Assembly (NCBI GenBank): GCA_016709385.1
Contig: JADJMW010000001.1
Coordinates: forward strand, 186,001 to 250,000
DNA: 64,000 nucleotides
Origin: Candidatus Rubrivivax defluviihabitans
GTDB lineage: Bacteria > Pseudomonadota > Gammaproteobacteria > Burkholderiales > Burkholderiaceae_C
Reading direction: 5' to 3'
In this document: in pieces, positions 45,937 to 55,584 of the stretch
How positions within the stretch are numbered: position 1 is the first letter of the stretch
Layout of the letters: the number at the start of each line of letters is the position of its first letter
Made by a program: the position numbers and the translations under genes
Notes under the pieces: generated by a model
What the model saw: the letters and a program-made list of their open reading frames with translations, nothing else
What the model was told of the DNA's origin: nothing
Database searches by the model: none

Positions 45937-46437
45937 TTACTGCAGTCGCCGCCGCAACAGCAGCGCGGCCACGCCGGCCAGGCCGATGAACAGCGTCAGG
46001 CTGTAGAACTCGTAGGGCACGCCCAGCAGCTTGGCCGCCGCATCGGCGCAGCTGGCATAGGGCGCGAACACAGCGGGCCACAACACGTCGACACCGACGC
46101 CGCTGACGATGCGGTCGGCCACGGTGAGGTTGCACGAATCGCTGGCCGCGGCCACGAAGTGCTGCCACAGCGCCGCCGCGATGCCGCCCAGCGCCAGCAG
46201 CCCCATCAGCGCCGCGCCGAGGCGCCGCACGACGAGCAGTCGCGTCCACTGCCCGGCCAGCCCGATCAGCGCGGCCAGCGAAATGGCGACGAAGATCAGC
46301 CGCTGCAGCACGCACCAGGGGCAGGGCTGCATGCCGAAGACATGCTGCGTCACCAGCGCAAGGGCCACCGCGGCCAGCGGCACCACGACGCCGGCGGCGA
46401 GCAGGCGTGCCGGGGTGAAGAGGGCGCCGAGACTCAC
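45937..46437 (-). CDS. dsbB: Disulfide bond formation protein B
   Basis: Four-helix inner membrane protein of 166 residues that reoxidises DsbA using ubiquinone. The first redox pair is in QPCPWCVLQRL. The second pair is formed by the periplasmic cysteines of SDSCNLTVAD and YASCADAAAK. It starts 4 bp inside the end of the ridA gene (ATGA overlap), so both are one transcription unit. It is convergent with the PEP-CTERM gene with almost no gap. Confidence 0.94.
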   Translation of the reverse strand: MSLGALFTPARLLAAGVVVPLAAVALALVTQHVFGMQPCPWCVLQRLIFVAISLAALIGLAGQWTRLLVVRRLGAALMGLLALGGIAAALWQHFVAAASDSCNLTVADRIVSGVGVDVLWPAVFAPYASCADAAAKLLGVPYEFYSLTLFIGLAGVAALLLRRRLQ

Positions 46438-46892
46438 GCCAGCTCGGCGATCAGTTCGATCTCGACGCAGGCGCCCATCGGCAACTGCGCCACGCCGAAG
46501 GCGCTGCGCGCGTGCGCGCCGACCTCCGGTCCGAAAACTTCCGCCATCAGCTCGCTGCAGCCGTTGGTCACCAGGTGGTGTTCGGTGTAGGCGGGTGTGC
46601 TGTTGACCAGGCTCAATACCTTGACGATGCGTTTCACGCGCGCCAGGTCACCCGCGGCGGCCTGCAGCGTGCCCATCAGGTCCACCGCCACGGCGCGCGC
46701 CGCGGCGCGGCCTTCTTCCGTGGCCATCGTCAGGCCGAGTTGGCCCACCCAGGGCTTGCCGTCCTTCTTCGCGATGTGGCCGGAGATGAATACGAGGTTG
46801 CCGCTGCGCACGAAGGGCACGTAGGCGGCGGCGGGCACGGCCACCGGCGGCAGCGTGATGCCCAGGGCTTGGAGGCGGTCCTTGACGGTCAT
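46434..46892 (-). CDS. RidA family protein (reactive imine/enamine deaminase)
   Basis: 152-residue YjgF/YER057c/UK114-fold protein of the longer subgroup with the N-terminus MTVKDRLQALGITLPP. Conserved: FVRSGNLVFISGHIAKKDGK, LARVKRIVKVLSLVNS, FGVAQLPMGACVEIELIAEL. The usual active-site Arg neighbourhood (ARSAFGVAQLP) is present. It would hydrolyse 2-aminoacrylate-type intermediates. It is divergent from comEC (45-bp gap) and overlaps dsbB downstream. Confidence 0.87.
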   Translation of the reverse strand: MTVKDRLQALGITLPPVAVPAAAYVPFVRSGNLVFISGHIAKKDGKPWVGQLGLTMATEEGRAAARAVAVDLMGTLQAAAGDLARVKRIVKVLSLVNSTPAYTEHHLVTNGCSELMAEVFGPEVGAHARSAFGVAQLPMGACVEIELIAELA

Positions 46893-46925
46893 GGCTGAGG
46901 TCCCTTGAAAGGTCGTTCGTCATCC

Positions 46926-46931
46926 TACACT
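46926..46931 (+). promoter_or_regulatory. Possible -10 element of comEC
   Basis: TACACT, 6 bp before the ATG and without a Shine-Dalgarno sequence, the same near-leaderless layout as coaBC and parE. It shares the 45-bp divergent gap with ridA. Confidence 0.3.
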
Positions 46932-46937
46932 GGGCAC

Positions 46938-49373
46938 ATGGGAGCACAGGTCGCGCCCGCCGCGCTCGGGCCGCTGCTGGCGCTGGCCTGGCTGGGCGGC
47001 ACGGCGTGGCAATTGCAGCAGGCCGCGCTGTGGCGGGTGCTGCCCTTGCTGGCCCTGGCGGCGGTGGCCGTGGGCCTCGCGGCGCTGGCCTGGCGCCACC
47101 GGCGCGCATGGCTGGGGGCCTTGACTCTGGCGATGGTGGTGGCCGCGCTGGCTTTTGCCGTCACCAGCGGCCGCGCCGCCTGGCGCCTGGCGGATGCCTT
47201 GCCGCCGGCGCTGGAAGGCCAGGACCTGGTCGTCACCGGCGTCATCTCGGACCTGCCGCGGGTGAGCCTCATCGGTACCCGCTTCAATTTCGAGGTGGAA
47301 AGCGCACAGCATCTGGGTGCGGCCGTGACCGTGCCGCGGCGCCTGTCGCTGGGCTGGTACCGCGGTCTCGACGACGGCGCGCTGCTCGCCGGCCCGGTGG
47401 CCGACCTGCGCGCCGGCCAGCGCTGGCGCTTCACGGTGCGGCTGCGGCAGCCGCATGGCGCGTTCAACCCGCACGGCTTCGACCTCGAGCTGTGGCTGTT
47501 CGAGCAAGGCCTGCGTGCCGGCGGCACGGTGCGTGCCGTTCCCGGAGCGGTGATCGAGAAACTGCACGACGACGCCGGCCACGCGATCGATCGCCTGCGC
47601 CAGGACCTGCGCGACGCCGTCTACCGCCACGTGCCCGACGCCCAGGCGGCCGGCGTGCTGGCGGCGCTGGCGGTGGGCGACCAGGCGGCCATCGAGCGCG
47701 ACGACTGGGACTTGTTCCGCGTCACCGGCGTGGCGCACCTGATGAGCATCTCGGGCCTGCACGTGACGATGTTCGCCTGGCTATTCGGCAGCATCGTGGC
47801 GCGGCTGTGGCGGCTGTGGCCGCGCGGCATGCTGGCCGTGCCGGCGCCGCTGGCGGCGCGCTGGGCCGGTCTGGCCGGGGCGGCTGGTTATGCGCTGCTG
47901 GCCGGCTGGGGCGTGCCGGCGCAGCGCACGGTGGGCATGATCGCCGTCGTGGTGCTGCTGCGCAGCCTGGGCCTGCGCTGGCCGCTGCCGCTGGTGCTGC
48001 TGGCCGCCGCGTTGGCGGTGGCGCTGGCCGACCCCTGGGCGTTGCTGCAGCCGGGTTTCTGGCTGTCGTTCGTGGCCGTGGGGCTGCTGGTGGCATCGGA
48101 GCCGGCGCAGGCCGCCGGGTCGACCACGCCACCGGTGGCCGGCCGGTTGGGTCGCATCGGGCAGGCCTTGCGCGGCGGCCTGCGCACGCAGGTGGTGGCT
48201 ACGGTGGGCCTGGCGCCGTTGACGATGCTTTTCTTCCAGCAGGTTTCGGTGGTGGGTTTCGTGGCCAACCTGGTGGCGATCCCGCTGGTCACGCTGCTGA
48301 TCACGCCGCTGGCCTTGCTGGGCCTGCTGGCGCCGCCGCTGTGGGGGTTGGCCGGCGCACTGGTGCAGGGTTTGACCACGCTGCTGCAGTGGCTGGCGTC
48401 GTGGCCGCTGGCGGTGTGGACGGCTGCGGCCGCGCCGCCCTGGGCGGTGGCGGCCGGGCTGCTGGCCGGTGTGCTGGCGGTGCTGCCGCTGCCGTGGCGG
48501 CTGCGCGCGCTGGCGCTGCCGCTGATGCTGCCCTTGCTGTGGCCGCCGGTCGCGCGGCCCGAAGAAGGGCAGTTCGAGCTGATCGCGGCCGATATCGGCC
48601 AGGGCACCGCGGTGCTGGTGCGCACGCGCAGCCATCTGCTGCTGTACGACGCCGGCCCGCGTTATGCCCCCGAGGCCGACGCCGCCGGCCGCGTGCTGCT
48701 GCCGCTGCTGCGCGCGCGCGGCGAAGCCCGCATCGACATGCTCATGCTCAGCCACCGCGATGCCGACCACGTGGGCGGCGCCGCGTCGCTGCTGTCGGCA
48801 GTGCCGGTGGCTGCGCTGTCCACTTCCTTGGCCGCCGATCACCCGCTGCTGGCGCAAGGCCTGCCGCACCGGCGCTGCGCCGACGGCCAATCCTGGATCT
48901 GGGACGGCGTGCGCTTCGAGGTGCTGCACCCCTTGGAGACCGACCACGACGGCGGCGATCGGCCCAACACCGTGAGCTGCGTGCTCCGGGTGCAAGGTGC
49001 AGGCGGCAGCGCCTTGCTCACCGGCGATATCGAAGCCGCGCAAGAGGCCGCGCTGCTGCAACGCCACGGCCAGCAGTTGGGCGCCGACATGCTGCTGGTG
49101 CCGCACCACGGCAGTCGCACCTCGTCCACGCCGCCGTTCGTCGACGCCGTGCAGCCCCGGGTGGCCGTGGTGCAGGCCGCTTATCGCAGTCGCTTCGGCC
49201 ATCCGGCGCCGGCGGTGCAGGCGCGTTATGCCGAGCGCGGCATCACCTTCGTGCGCAGCGACGCCTGCGGCGCCTGGACGCTGCCGGCCGGCGGCGCGCC
49301 GCGCTGCGAGCGCGATGTGGCGCGGCGTTACTGGCATCATCCGGGGGCGGTGTCGGCGCAGGACGGCCCTTGA
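46938..49373 (+). CDS. comEC: DNA internalization-related competence protein ComEC/Rec2
   Basis: Inner membrane channel for single-stranded DNA in natural transformation; 811 residues, a normal full length. The N-terminal DUF4131 region (VVTGVISDLPRVSLIGTRFN) is followed by the ComEC membrane domain with many helices (VAHLMSISGLHVTMFAWLFG; VGFVANLVAIPLVTLLI). The C-terminal metallo-beta-lactamase-like domain carries LSHRDADHVGG and LVPHHGSRTSS. All expected parts are present. Natural competence could be relevant to the mosaic structure around parE, but other com genes are outside the window. Confidence 0.92.
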   Translation: MGAQVAPAALGPLLALAWLGGTAWQLQQAALWRVLPLLALAAVAVGLAALAWRHRRAWLGALTLAMVVAALAFAVTSGRAAWRLADALPPALEGQDLVVTGVISDLPRVSLIGTRFNFEVESAQHLGAAVTVPRRLSLGWYRGLDDGALLAGPVADLRAGQRWRFTVRLRQPHGAFNPHGFDLELWLFEQGLRAGGTVRAVPGAVIEKLHDDAGHAIDRLRQDLRDAVYRHVPDAQAAGVLAALAVGDQAAIERDDWDLFRVTGVAHLMSISGLHVTMFAWLFGSIVARLWRLWPRGMLAVPAPLAARWAGLAGAAGYALLAGWGVPAQRTVGMIAVVVLLRSLGLRWPLPLVLLAAALAVALADPWALLQPGFWLSFVAVGLLVASEPAQAAGSTTPPVAGRLGRIGQALRGGLRTQVVATVGLAPLTMLFFQQVSVVGFVANLVAIPLVTLLITPLALLGLLAPPLWGLAGALVQGLTTLLQWLASWPLAVWTAAAAPPWAVAAGLLAGVLAVLPLPWRLRALALPLMLPLLWPPVARPEEGQFELIAADIGQGTAVLVRTRSHLLLYDAGPRYAPEADAAGRVLLPLLRARGEARIDMLMLSHRDADHVGGAASLLSAVPVAALSTSLAADHPLLAQGLPHRRCADGQSWIWDGVRFEVLHPLETDHDGGDRPNTVSCVLRVQGAGGSALLTGDIEAAQEAALLQRHGQQLGADMLLVPHHGSRTSSTPPFVDAVQPRVAVVQAAYRSRFGHPAPAVQARYAERGITFVRSDACGAWTLPAGGAPRCERDVARRYWHHPGAVSAQDGP

Positions 49374-49496
49374 TCCGATTCCGATCTCGGCCCGTCCGCA
49401 GCCCGTCTTTGCACGGTGGCCCGTCAATTGCATGGGCTCCATCGGGAAACCTGGCCTGCCCGGCCCGGCCCCCATCTGCCCAGGAGGCTTGTCGCC

Positions 49497-52400
49497 GTGT
49501 CCATCCATGTCGCGCTGAATCACGTCACGCACTACCGCTATGACCGCCGCGTCGGCCTGTCGCCGCAGGTGGTGCGCCTGCGCCCGGCACCGCATTGCCG
49601 CACGCCCATCGTCAGTTATTCGCTGCGCATCGAGCCGGGCGGGCATTTCATCAACTGGCAGCAGGACCCCTTCGCGAATCACCTGGCGCGGCTGGTGTTC
49701 CCGGACAAGACCACCGAGTTCAAGGTCACGGTGGACCTGGTGGCCGAGATGTCGGTCTACAACCCCTTCGACTTCTTCCTCGAGCCCGAGGCCGAGACCT
49801 TTCCGTTTGCCTATGCGCCCGACCTGGCGCACGACCTGGCGCCCTACCTGGCCAAAGGCGAGCTGACGCCGCGCTTCAAGGCCTTCGTCGACAGCATCCC
49901 GCGCGAGCCGCTGCGCACCATCGACTTCCTGGTCGGCCTGAACCAGCGCCTGCAGCGCGAGATCCGCTACCTCATCCGCATGGAGCCCGGCGTGCAGACG
50001 CCCGAGGTCACGCTGGTCACCGCCGCCGGCTCCTGCCGCGACACTGGCTGGCTGCTGGTGCAGGTGCTGCGCCACCTGGGGCTGGCGGCGCGTTTCGTCT
50101 CGGGCTACCTGATCCAGCTCAAGCCCGACGTCAAGTCGCTCGACGGGCCTTCGGGCGCCGAGCACGATTTCACCGACCTGCACGCCTGGTGCGAGGTCTA
50201 CCTGCCCGGCGCCGGCTGGGTGGGGCTGGACCCGACCTCGGGCCTGATGGCCGGCGAAGGCCACATCCCGGTGGCCTGCACGCCGGAACCTTCCACCGCG
50301 GCGCCGGTGAGCGGGGCGGTGGACGAGTGCGAGGTCACCTTCTCGCATCACATGGAGGTGACGCGCGTCTACGAATCGCCACGCGTCACGCTGCCCTATA
50401 CCGACGGCCAGTGGCAGGACATCGTGGCCCTGGGCCACGCCGTCGACGACCAGCTGACGCGCCAGGACGTGCGCCTGACGATGGGCGGCGAGCCCACCTT
50501 CGTCTCGGTGGACGACCGCGACGGCGCCGAGTGGAATACCGACGCCCTGGGCCCCACCAAGCGCGGCTTCGCCACCGAACTCGTGCACCGGCTGCTGGAC
50601 AAATACGGCCAGGGCGGCTTCCTGCATTTCGGCCAGGGCAAGTGGTACCCGGGCGAGCAGCTGCCGCGCTGGGCGCTGTCGATCTGCTGGCGCGCCGATG
50701 GCCAGCCCTGCTGGCACGACCCGTCGCTGTTCGCCGACGAGCGCGAGATCCATCGCTACACCACGGCCGATGCGCAGGCTTTCATCGCGGCGCTCACGCG
50801 GCGCCTGGGCCTGGATCCGAAATACGTGCACCCGGGCTACGAGGACACCTTCTATTACCTCTGGCGCGAGCGCCGGCTGCCGGTCAACGTGGACCCTTTC
50901 GACTCGCGGCTGGACGACGCGATGGAGCGCCAGCGCCTGCGCCGCATCTACCAGCAGGGGCTGGACAGCGTCGTCGGCTATGTGCTGCCGCTGCGCCGGG
51001 AATGGATCCAGGGCACGGCCGGCCCGGCGTGGATCACCGGCGCCTGGTTCGTGCGCGACGACCGGCTGTACCTGTTCCCGGGTGATTCGCCCATGGGTTA
51101 CCGGCTGCCGCTGGATTCGCTGCCCTGGGCCAAGGCCGCAGACCAGCAGCCCTTGATCGCGCAGGACCCCTTCGCCACGCGCTCGCCCTTGCCCAGCGCG
51201 GCGTCGTTGCGCTCGCAGACACGCGGCTACGACGCGCACCGTGCCGGCTACGGATTTGCCGAAGGCGGCGCGGTGGCGCTGCAAGGCCAGGTGACAGCGG
51301 CAGAGGGCGCCTGGGGCGGCAGCGGATCCGGTCTCGGGCTCGCCGCCGGTGGACCCTTGCCGCATCTCCCGGTCGCGCCCTCGCCGCAGGGCCCGGACGC
51401 CTTGCCGCAGCGCAATGAATCGGCCGGCTGGATCACGCGCACCGCGCTGTGCGTGGAAGTGCGCGACCCGCAGCGCGCCAACGGCCCGAAGGCCGAAGCG
51501 CAGCACGGCGGCAAGAGCGGCGTCATGTATGTCTTCATGCCGCCGTTGCAGCACCTGGAGGACTATCTGGAACTGGTCGCCGCCGTCGAGGCCACGGCGG
51601 TCGCGCAGGGCGTGAAGATCGTGCTCGAAGGCTACCCGCCGCCGCGCGACCCGCGGCTGAAGACACTGGCCGTGACGCCCGACCCGGGCGTCATCGAAGT
51701 CAACATCCACCCGGCCAAGGACTGGTCCGAACTGCTGGACCACACCGAATTCCTCTACGACGCGGCGCACCGTACGCGGCTGTCGACCGAGAAATTCATG
51801 CTCGACGGCCGCCACACCGGCACCGGTGGCGGCAACCACTTCGTGCTCGGCGGCGCCACGCCGGCCGACAGCCCCTTCCTGCGCCGGCCCGACCTGCTGG
51901 CCAGCCTGCTCACCTACTGGCACAACCATCCGAGCCTGAGCTATCTGTTCAGCGGCCTGTTCATCGGCCCCACCAGCCAGGCGCCGCGCATCGACGAAGC
52001 GCGCAACGACCAGGTCTACGAGGTCGAGATCGCGCTGCAGGAGCTGGAGCGACAGCTGCAGCCGGGGGGACAGGTCGGGCCGTGGGTGGTCGACCGCTCG
52101 CTGCGCAACCTGCTCATCGACGTCACCGGCAACACCCACCGCAGCGAGTTCTGCATCGACAAGCTCTATTCGCCCGACGGCCCCACCGGCCGTCTGGGCC
52201 TGCTGGAGCTGCGCGCCTTCGAGATGCCGCCGCATGCGCGCATGAGCCTGGCGCAGCAGCTGCTGCTGCGCGCGCTGGTGGCCTGGTTCTGGCGCGAACC
52301 CTACCGCGGCCGCGGCAGCACGCGCCTCACGCGCTGGGACACCGGCCTGCACGACCGCTTCCTGCTGCCCACCTTCGTGCAGATGGACTTCGACGACGTG

Positions 52401-53009
52401 ATGGCCGAGCTGAACGGCGCCGGCTTCGGCTTCGACAGCGCCTGGTTCGCGCCGCACTTCGAATTCCGCTTCCCGCTCGTCGGCGAAGTGGCCACGCTGG
52501 GCATCGGCATGACGCTGCGCACGGCGCTGGAGCCCTGGCACGTGATGGGCGAGGAGGGTGCGCCCGGCGGCACCGTGCGCTACGTGGACTCTTCGCTGGA
52601 ACGGCTGGAGCTCAAGCTCACGGGCCTGAACGACAACCGCCACCTCGTCACCGTCAACGGCCGTGCGGTGCCGCTGCAGCCTACCGGCCGCGTCGGCGAA
52701 TTCGTCTGCGGCGTGCGCTACCGCGCCTGGGCGCCGCCGTCGGCGCTGCACCCCACGATTCCGTCGCACGCACCGCTCAGCTTCGACATCGTCGACCGCT
52801 GGCTGCAACGCAGCATCGGCGGCTGCCGCTACCACGTGGCGCATCCGGGCGGACGCAGCTACGACGACTTTCCCGTCAACGCCTATACCGCCGAAAGCCG
52901 TCGCCTGGCGCGCTTCTTCCGCTTCGGCCACACGCCGGGCATCATGCAGGTGGCGCCGGCGGCGCCGAGCCGCGAATTTCCGTTCACGCTCGACTTGCGC
53001 CGCCCCTGA
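49497..53009 (+). CDS. Transglutaminase-like protein with DUF2126 C-terminal region
   Basis: 1170-residue protein, first of a five-gene cluster. The N-terminal bacterial transglutaminase-associated region (ALNHVTHYRYDRRVGLSPQ) is followed by the core with a Cys-His-Asp triad. The triad is Cys180 in AAGSCRDTGWLL, His229 in DLHAWCEVYLPG and Asp245 in GWVGLDPTSG. From about residue 320 onward lies the large DUF2126 region (LTMGGEPTFVSVDDRDGAEW; HTGTGGGNHFVLGG), itself resembling an ATP-dependent carboxylate-amine ligase half. The GTG at 49497 is 9 bp after AGGAGG. The next gene starts 14 bp downstream. The family is predicted to make or cleave isopeptide-type bonds; the substrate is unknown. Confidence 0.88.
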   Translation: MSIHVALNHVTHYRYDRRVGLSPQVVRLRPAPHCRTPIVSYSLRIEPGGHFINWQQDPFANHLARLVFPDKTTEFKVTVDLVAEMSVYNPFDFFLEPEAETFPFAYAPDLAHDLAPYLAKGELTPRFKAFVDSIPREPLRTIDFLVGLNQRLQREIRYLIRMEPGVQTPEVTLVTAAGSCRDTGWLLVQVLRHLGLAARFVSGYLIQLKPDVKSLDGPSGAEHDFTDLHAWCEVYLPGAGWVGLDPTSGLMAGEGHIPVACTPEPSTAAPVSGAVDECEVTFSHHMEVTRVYESPRVTLPYTDGQWQDIVALGHAVDDQLTRQDVRLTMGGEPTFVSVDDRDGAEWNTDALGPTKRGFATELVHRLLDKYGQGGFLHFGQGKWYPGEQLPRWALSICWRADGQPCWHDPSLFADEREIHRYTTADAQAFIAALTRRLGLDPKYVHPGYEDTFYYLWRERRLPVNVDPFDSRLDDAMERQRLRRIYQQGLDSVVGYVLPLRREWIQGTAGPAWITGAWFVRDDRLYLFPGDSPMGYRLPLDSLPWAKAADQQPLIAQDPFATRSPLPSAASLRSQTRGYDAHRAGYGFAEGGAVALQGQVTAAEGAWGGSGSGLGLAAGGPLPHLPVAPSPQGPDALPQRNESAGWITRTALCVEVRDPQRANGPKAEAQHGGKSGVMYVFMPPLQHLEDYLELVAAVEATAVAQGVKIVLEGYPPPRDPRLKTLAVTPDPGVIEVNIHPAKDWSELLDHTEFLYDAAHRTRLSTEKFMLDGRHTGTGGGNHFVLGGATPADSPFLRRPDLLASLLTYWHNHPSLSYLFSGLFIGPTSQAPRIDEARNDQVYEVEIALQELERQLQPGGQVGPWVVDRSLRNLLIDVTGNTHRSEFCIDKLYSPDGPTGRLGLLELRAFEMPPHARMSLAQQLLLRALVAWFWREPYRGRGSTRLTRWDTGLHDRFLLPTFVQMDFDDVMAELNGAGFGFDSAWFAPHFEFRFPLVGEVATLGIGMTLRTALEPWHVMGEEGAPGGTVRYVDSSLERLELKLTGLNDNRHLVTVNGRAVPLQPTGRVGEFVCGVRYRAWAPPSALHPTIPSHAPLSFDIVDRWLQRSIGGCRYHVAHPGGRSYDDFPVNAYTAESRRLARFFRFGHTPGIMQVAPAAPSREFPFTLDLRRP

Positions 53010-53023
53010 GCCGCTGCAAACCC

Positions 53024-55582
53024 GTGGCCTCGCAAAGCCCGCTGCCTTTCGATCCCGCCGCTGCGCCCGAGGACGCGGCGGCGCACACGCTGACCGGTCG
53101 CGCACTGCCGGCCGAGGCGGGGGTGTGGGATGAGTTGCGCAGCCCCGGCGGCCTGCTGCGCCCGGCCTGGCAACGTTTTGCCCAGGCGCTGCTGCCGCCG
53201 CCGGCCGGGCAGGACCTGGCCGACGACCTGGACCGCCGCGTTGGCCAGGTGGCGCAGCGCATCCGGCAGGACGGCGTCACGCACAACGTCTTCGGCGACA
53301 CCGGCGTGGCCAGCCGGCCCTGGTCGCTGGAACTGCTGCCGCTGCTCATCGAACCGGCCGAGTGGGCGGCCATCGAGGACGGCGTGCGGCAGCGCGCCGA
53401 ACTGCTGGAACTGACGCTGGCCGATCTCTACGGCCCGCAGCGCCTGCTGCACGAAGGCCTGCTGCCGCCGGCGCTGCTGCTGCGCCACCCGGGCTGGCTG
53501 CGACCCATGATCGGTGTGCAGCCGCCTGGCGGCATGCGCCTGTTCATCGCCGCCTTCGACATCGCGCGCGGCCCCGACGGCCGCTGGTGGCTGGTGGCGC
53601 AGCGCACGCAAGGGCCTTCGGGCCTGGGCTACGTGATGCACAACCGGCTCGTCATCTCGCGCCAGTTTCCGGAGGCGTTTCGCGACCTGCAGGTGCAGCA
53701 CATCGCCAGTTCGTACCGGCGCTTGCTCGACACGCTGGAGCAGACGGCCGCCTCGGTGGCCGGCGGCGCCGCGCAGCGCGTGGTGCTGCTCACGCCCGGG
53801 CCCTATGCCGAGACCTATTTCGAGCACGCCTACCTGGCGCGCTACCTGGGCCTGCCGCTGGTGGAGGGTGGCGACCTCACCGTGCGCGGCGAGCACCTTT
53901 ACCTGAAGACGGTGGACGGCCTGGAGCCCGTGCACGGTGTGCTGCGCCGGCTCGACGACGACTGGTGCGACCCGCTGGAGCTGCGCCCCGACTCCGCCCT
54001 GGGCGTGCCGGGGTTGCTGCAGGCGGCGCGCGCGGGCACCGTGGTCATGGCCAATGCGCTGGGCAGCGCCTTCCTGGAGACGCCGGCGGTGCAGGGTTTC
54101 CTGCCCGGCATCGCGCGCCGGCTCACCGGCGAGAACCTGCGACTGCCCTCGCTGCCCACCTGGTGGTGCGGCGAAGCCGCGGCCTGGCAAGACGTGGCGC
54201 CCCACCTGGCGGGCAAGATCCTGCGCAGCACCTTCCCGCACGGCGGGCGCACTTCGCAGATGCACGAGGCGCACGACGCCGCCATCGAAGCCGACCCCGA
54301 CGCCTGGACGGTGCAGGGCCGGCTGCGCTTCTCGCGCGCACCCATCTGGGGCACCGGTGTGGTGAGCGGCCGCCCGGCCATGGTGCGTGTCTATGCCATG
54401 GCCGATGCCGCCGGCCGCTGGCACGTGCTGCCGGGCGGCATGACGCGGGTGGCCCGGCGCGAGGACGGCAGCGTGTCCATGCAGCGCGGCGGCACCAGCC
54501 TGGACACCTGGGTGCTGACCGAAGGCACCGTGGATACCTATTCCATGCTGCCGCAGCGCCTGCAGGTCGACGACATCCTGGCGCGCCGCCAGCCGGTGTC
54601 CAGCCGCACCGGCGAGAACCTGTTCTGGCTGGGTCGCTACACCGAGCGCACGGAAAATCTGGTGCGCCTGAGCCGCGCCACGCTGCAGCTCATCGGTGCC
54701 GACGCCGACGCCCCGCCGGCGGTTCAGCAGGCGCTGTCGGCGCTGGCCGTGAAGTACGGCTTGCTGCCGCCCGGCGTGCCGACGCTGGCGCGATCGCAGC
54801 ACCTGTTCGAGCGCGCGCTGCTGGCCGGGCTGAACCAGACCGACCCGGCCGAGGGGGCGGCCAGCATCGCCTACAACCTGGCTGCGCTGGGGCGGGCGTC
54901 GATGGCCCTGCGCGAGCGCCTGTCGGCCGAACAATGGGGCCTTGTGCGGTCGATGTCCGAAGGCTTTGCGCTGTCGCTGGAGACGGCGCCGGGCGAGTTG
55001 CCGACGCTGGGCCAGGTACTGCCCGCACTGGACCGTCTGGCCCTGCAGTTGGCGGCGGTGACCGGAGCGCAGACCGACCGCATGACGCGCGACCACGGCT
55101 GGCGGCTGCTCACGGTGGGTCGGCTGCTGGAGCGCCTGATTGGTGTGGCCACCACGCTGGGCACCTTCCTGCAGGCCAAGGCGCTGGGCAGCACGGTGGG
55201 CATCGAACTGCTGCTGGAACTGTTCGACAGCGTCATCACCTTCCGCGCCCGCTACCAGCGCCACGAAGACCTGCTGGCCGTGGTCGACCTTCTGGTGCTG
55301 GACAGCGCCAATCCGCGCGCCTTCGCCGGCGTGCTGCGGCGGCTGCGCACCGAACTGTCCAAGCTGCCGGGCGACGAAAACACGCGCGAGCTGCTGCTGG
55401 CCATGCTGCCGGCGCAAGGGGCCGGCCTCACGCTGGAAGCGCTGCGCGGCGCCGACGACGCGGCCATGTCCGCGCGACTGCAGCGGCTGGCCGCGCAGCT
55501 GGCCGACACCGCGGCGGCGATGGCCGAACGCGTGGGCGAGTGCTACTTCACGCTCGCGCAGGGCCTGGACCAGCGGCTGTGA
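53024..55582 (+). CDS. Circularly permuted ATP-grasp protein fused to an alpha-E domain
   Basis: 852-residue fusion. Residues ~1-490 are a circularly permuted ATP-grasp ligase (DUF404/DUF407): DGVTHNVFGDTG, IEPAEWAAIEDGVRQRAELL, LLTPGPYAETYFEHAYLARY and VLPGGMTRVARR. Residues ~525-850 are an alpha-E domain, beginning RTGENLFWLGRYTERTENLV, which mirrors the stand-alone alpha-E start RTADHLFWMARYMERAEN. A GTG at 53024 is used as the start because the frame is open far upstream. ATP-grasp chemistry is formation of an amide from a carboxylate via acyl phosphate. Product unknown. Confidence 0.85.
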   Translation: MASQSPLPFDPAAAPEDAAAHTLTGRALPAEAGVWDELRSPGGLLRPAWQRFAQALLPPPAGQDLADDLDRRVGQVAQRIRQDGVTHNVFGDTGVASRPWSLELLPLLIEPAEWAAIEDGVRQRAELLELTLADLYGPQRLLHEGLLPPALLLRHPGWLRPMIGVQPPGGMRLFIAAFDIARGPDGRWWLVAQRTQGPSGLGYVMHNRLVISRQFPEAFRDLQVQHIASSYRRLLDTLEQTAASVAGGAAQRVVLLTPGPYAETYFEHAYLARYLGLPLVEGGDLTVRGEHLYLKTVDGLEPVHGVLRRLDDDWCDPLELRPDSALGVPGLLQAARAGTVVMANALGSAFLETPAVQGFLPGIARRLTGENLRLPSLPTWWCGEAAAWQDVAPHLAGKILRSTFPHGGRTSQMHEAHDAAIEADPDAWTVQGRLRFSRAPIWGTGVVSGRPAMVRVYAMADAAGRWHVLPGGMTRVARREDGSVSMQRGGTSLDTWVLTEGTVDTYSMLPQRLQVDDILARRQPVSSRTGENLFWLGRYTERTENLVRLSRATLQLIGADADAPPAVQQALSALAVKYGLLPPGVPTLARSQHLFERALLAGLNQTDPAEGAASIAYNLAALGRASMALRERLSAEQWGLVRSMSEGFALSLETAPGELPTLGQVLPALDRLALQLAAVTGAQTDRMTRDHGWRLLTVGRLLERLIGVATTLGTFLQAKALGSTVGIELLLELFDSVITFRARYQRHEDLLAVVDLLVLDSANPRAFAGVLRRLRTELSKLPGDENTRELLLAMLPAQGAGLTLEALRGADDAAMSARLQRLAAQLADTAAAMAERVGECYFTLAQGLDQRL

Positions 55583-55584
55583 CC

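Noticed and set aside
47781..53105. A 1774-codon open frame on the minus strand opposite comEC and the transglutaminase gene.
   Set aside because: It is a high-GC antisense shadow: Arg/Ala/Gly/His-rich, no domain, and it fully overlaps genes with clear catalytic motifs.
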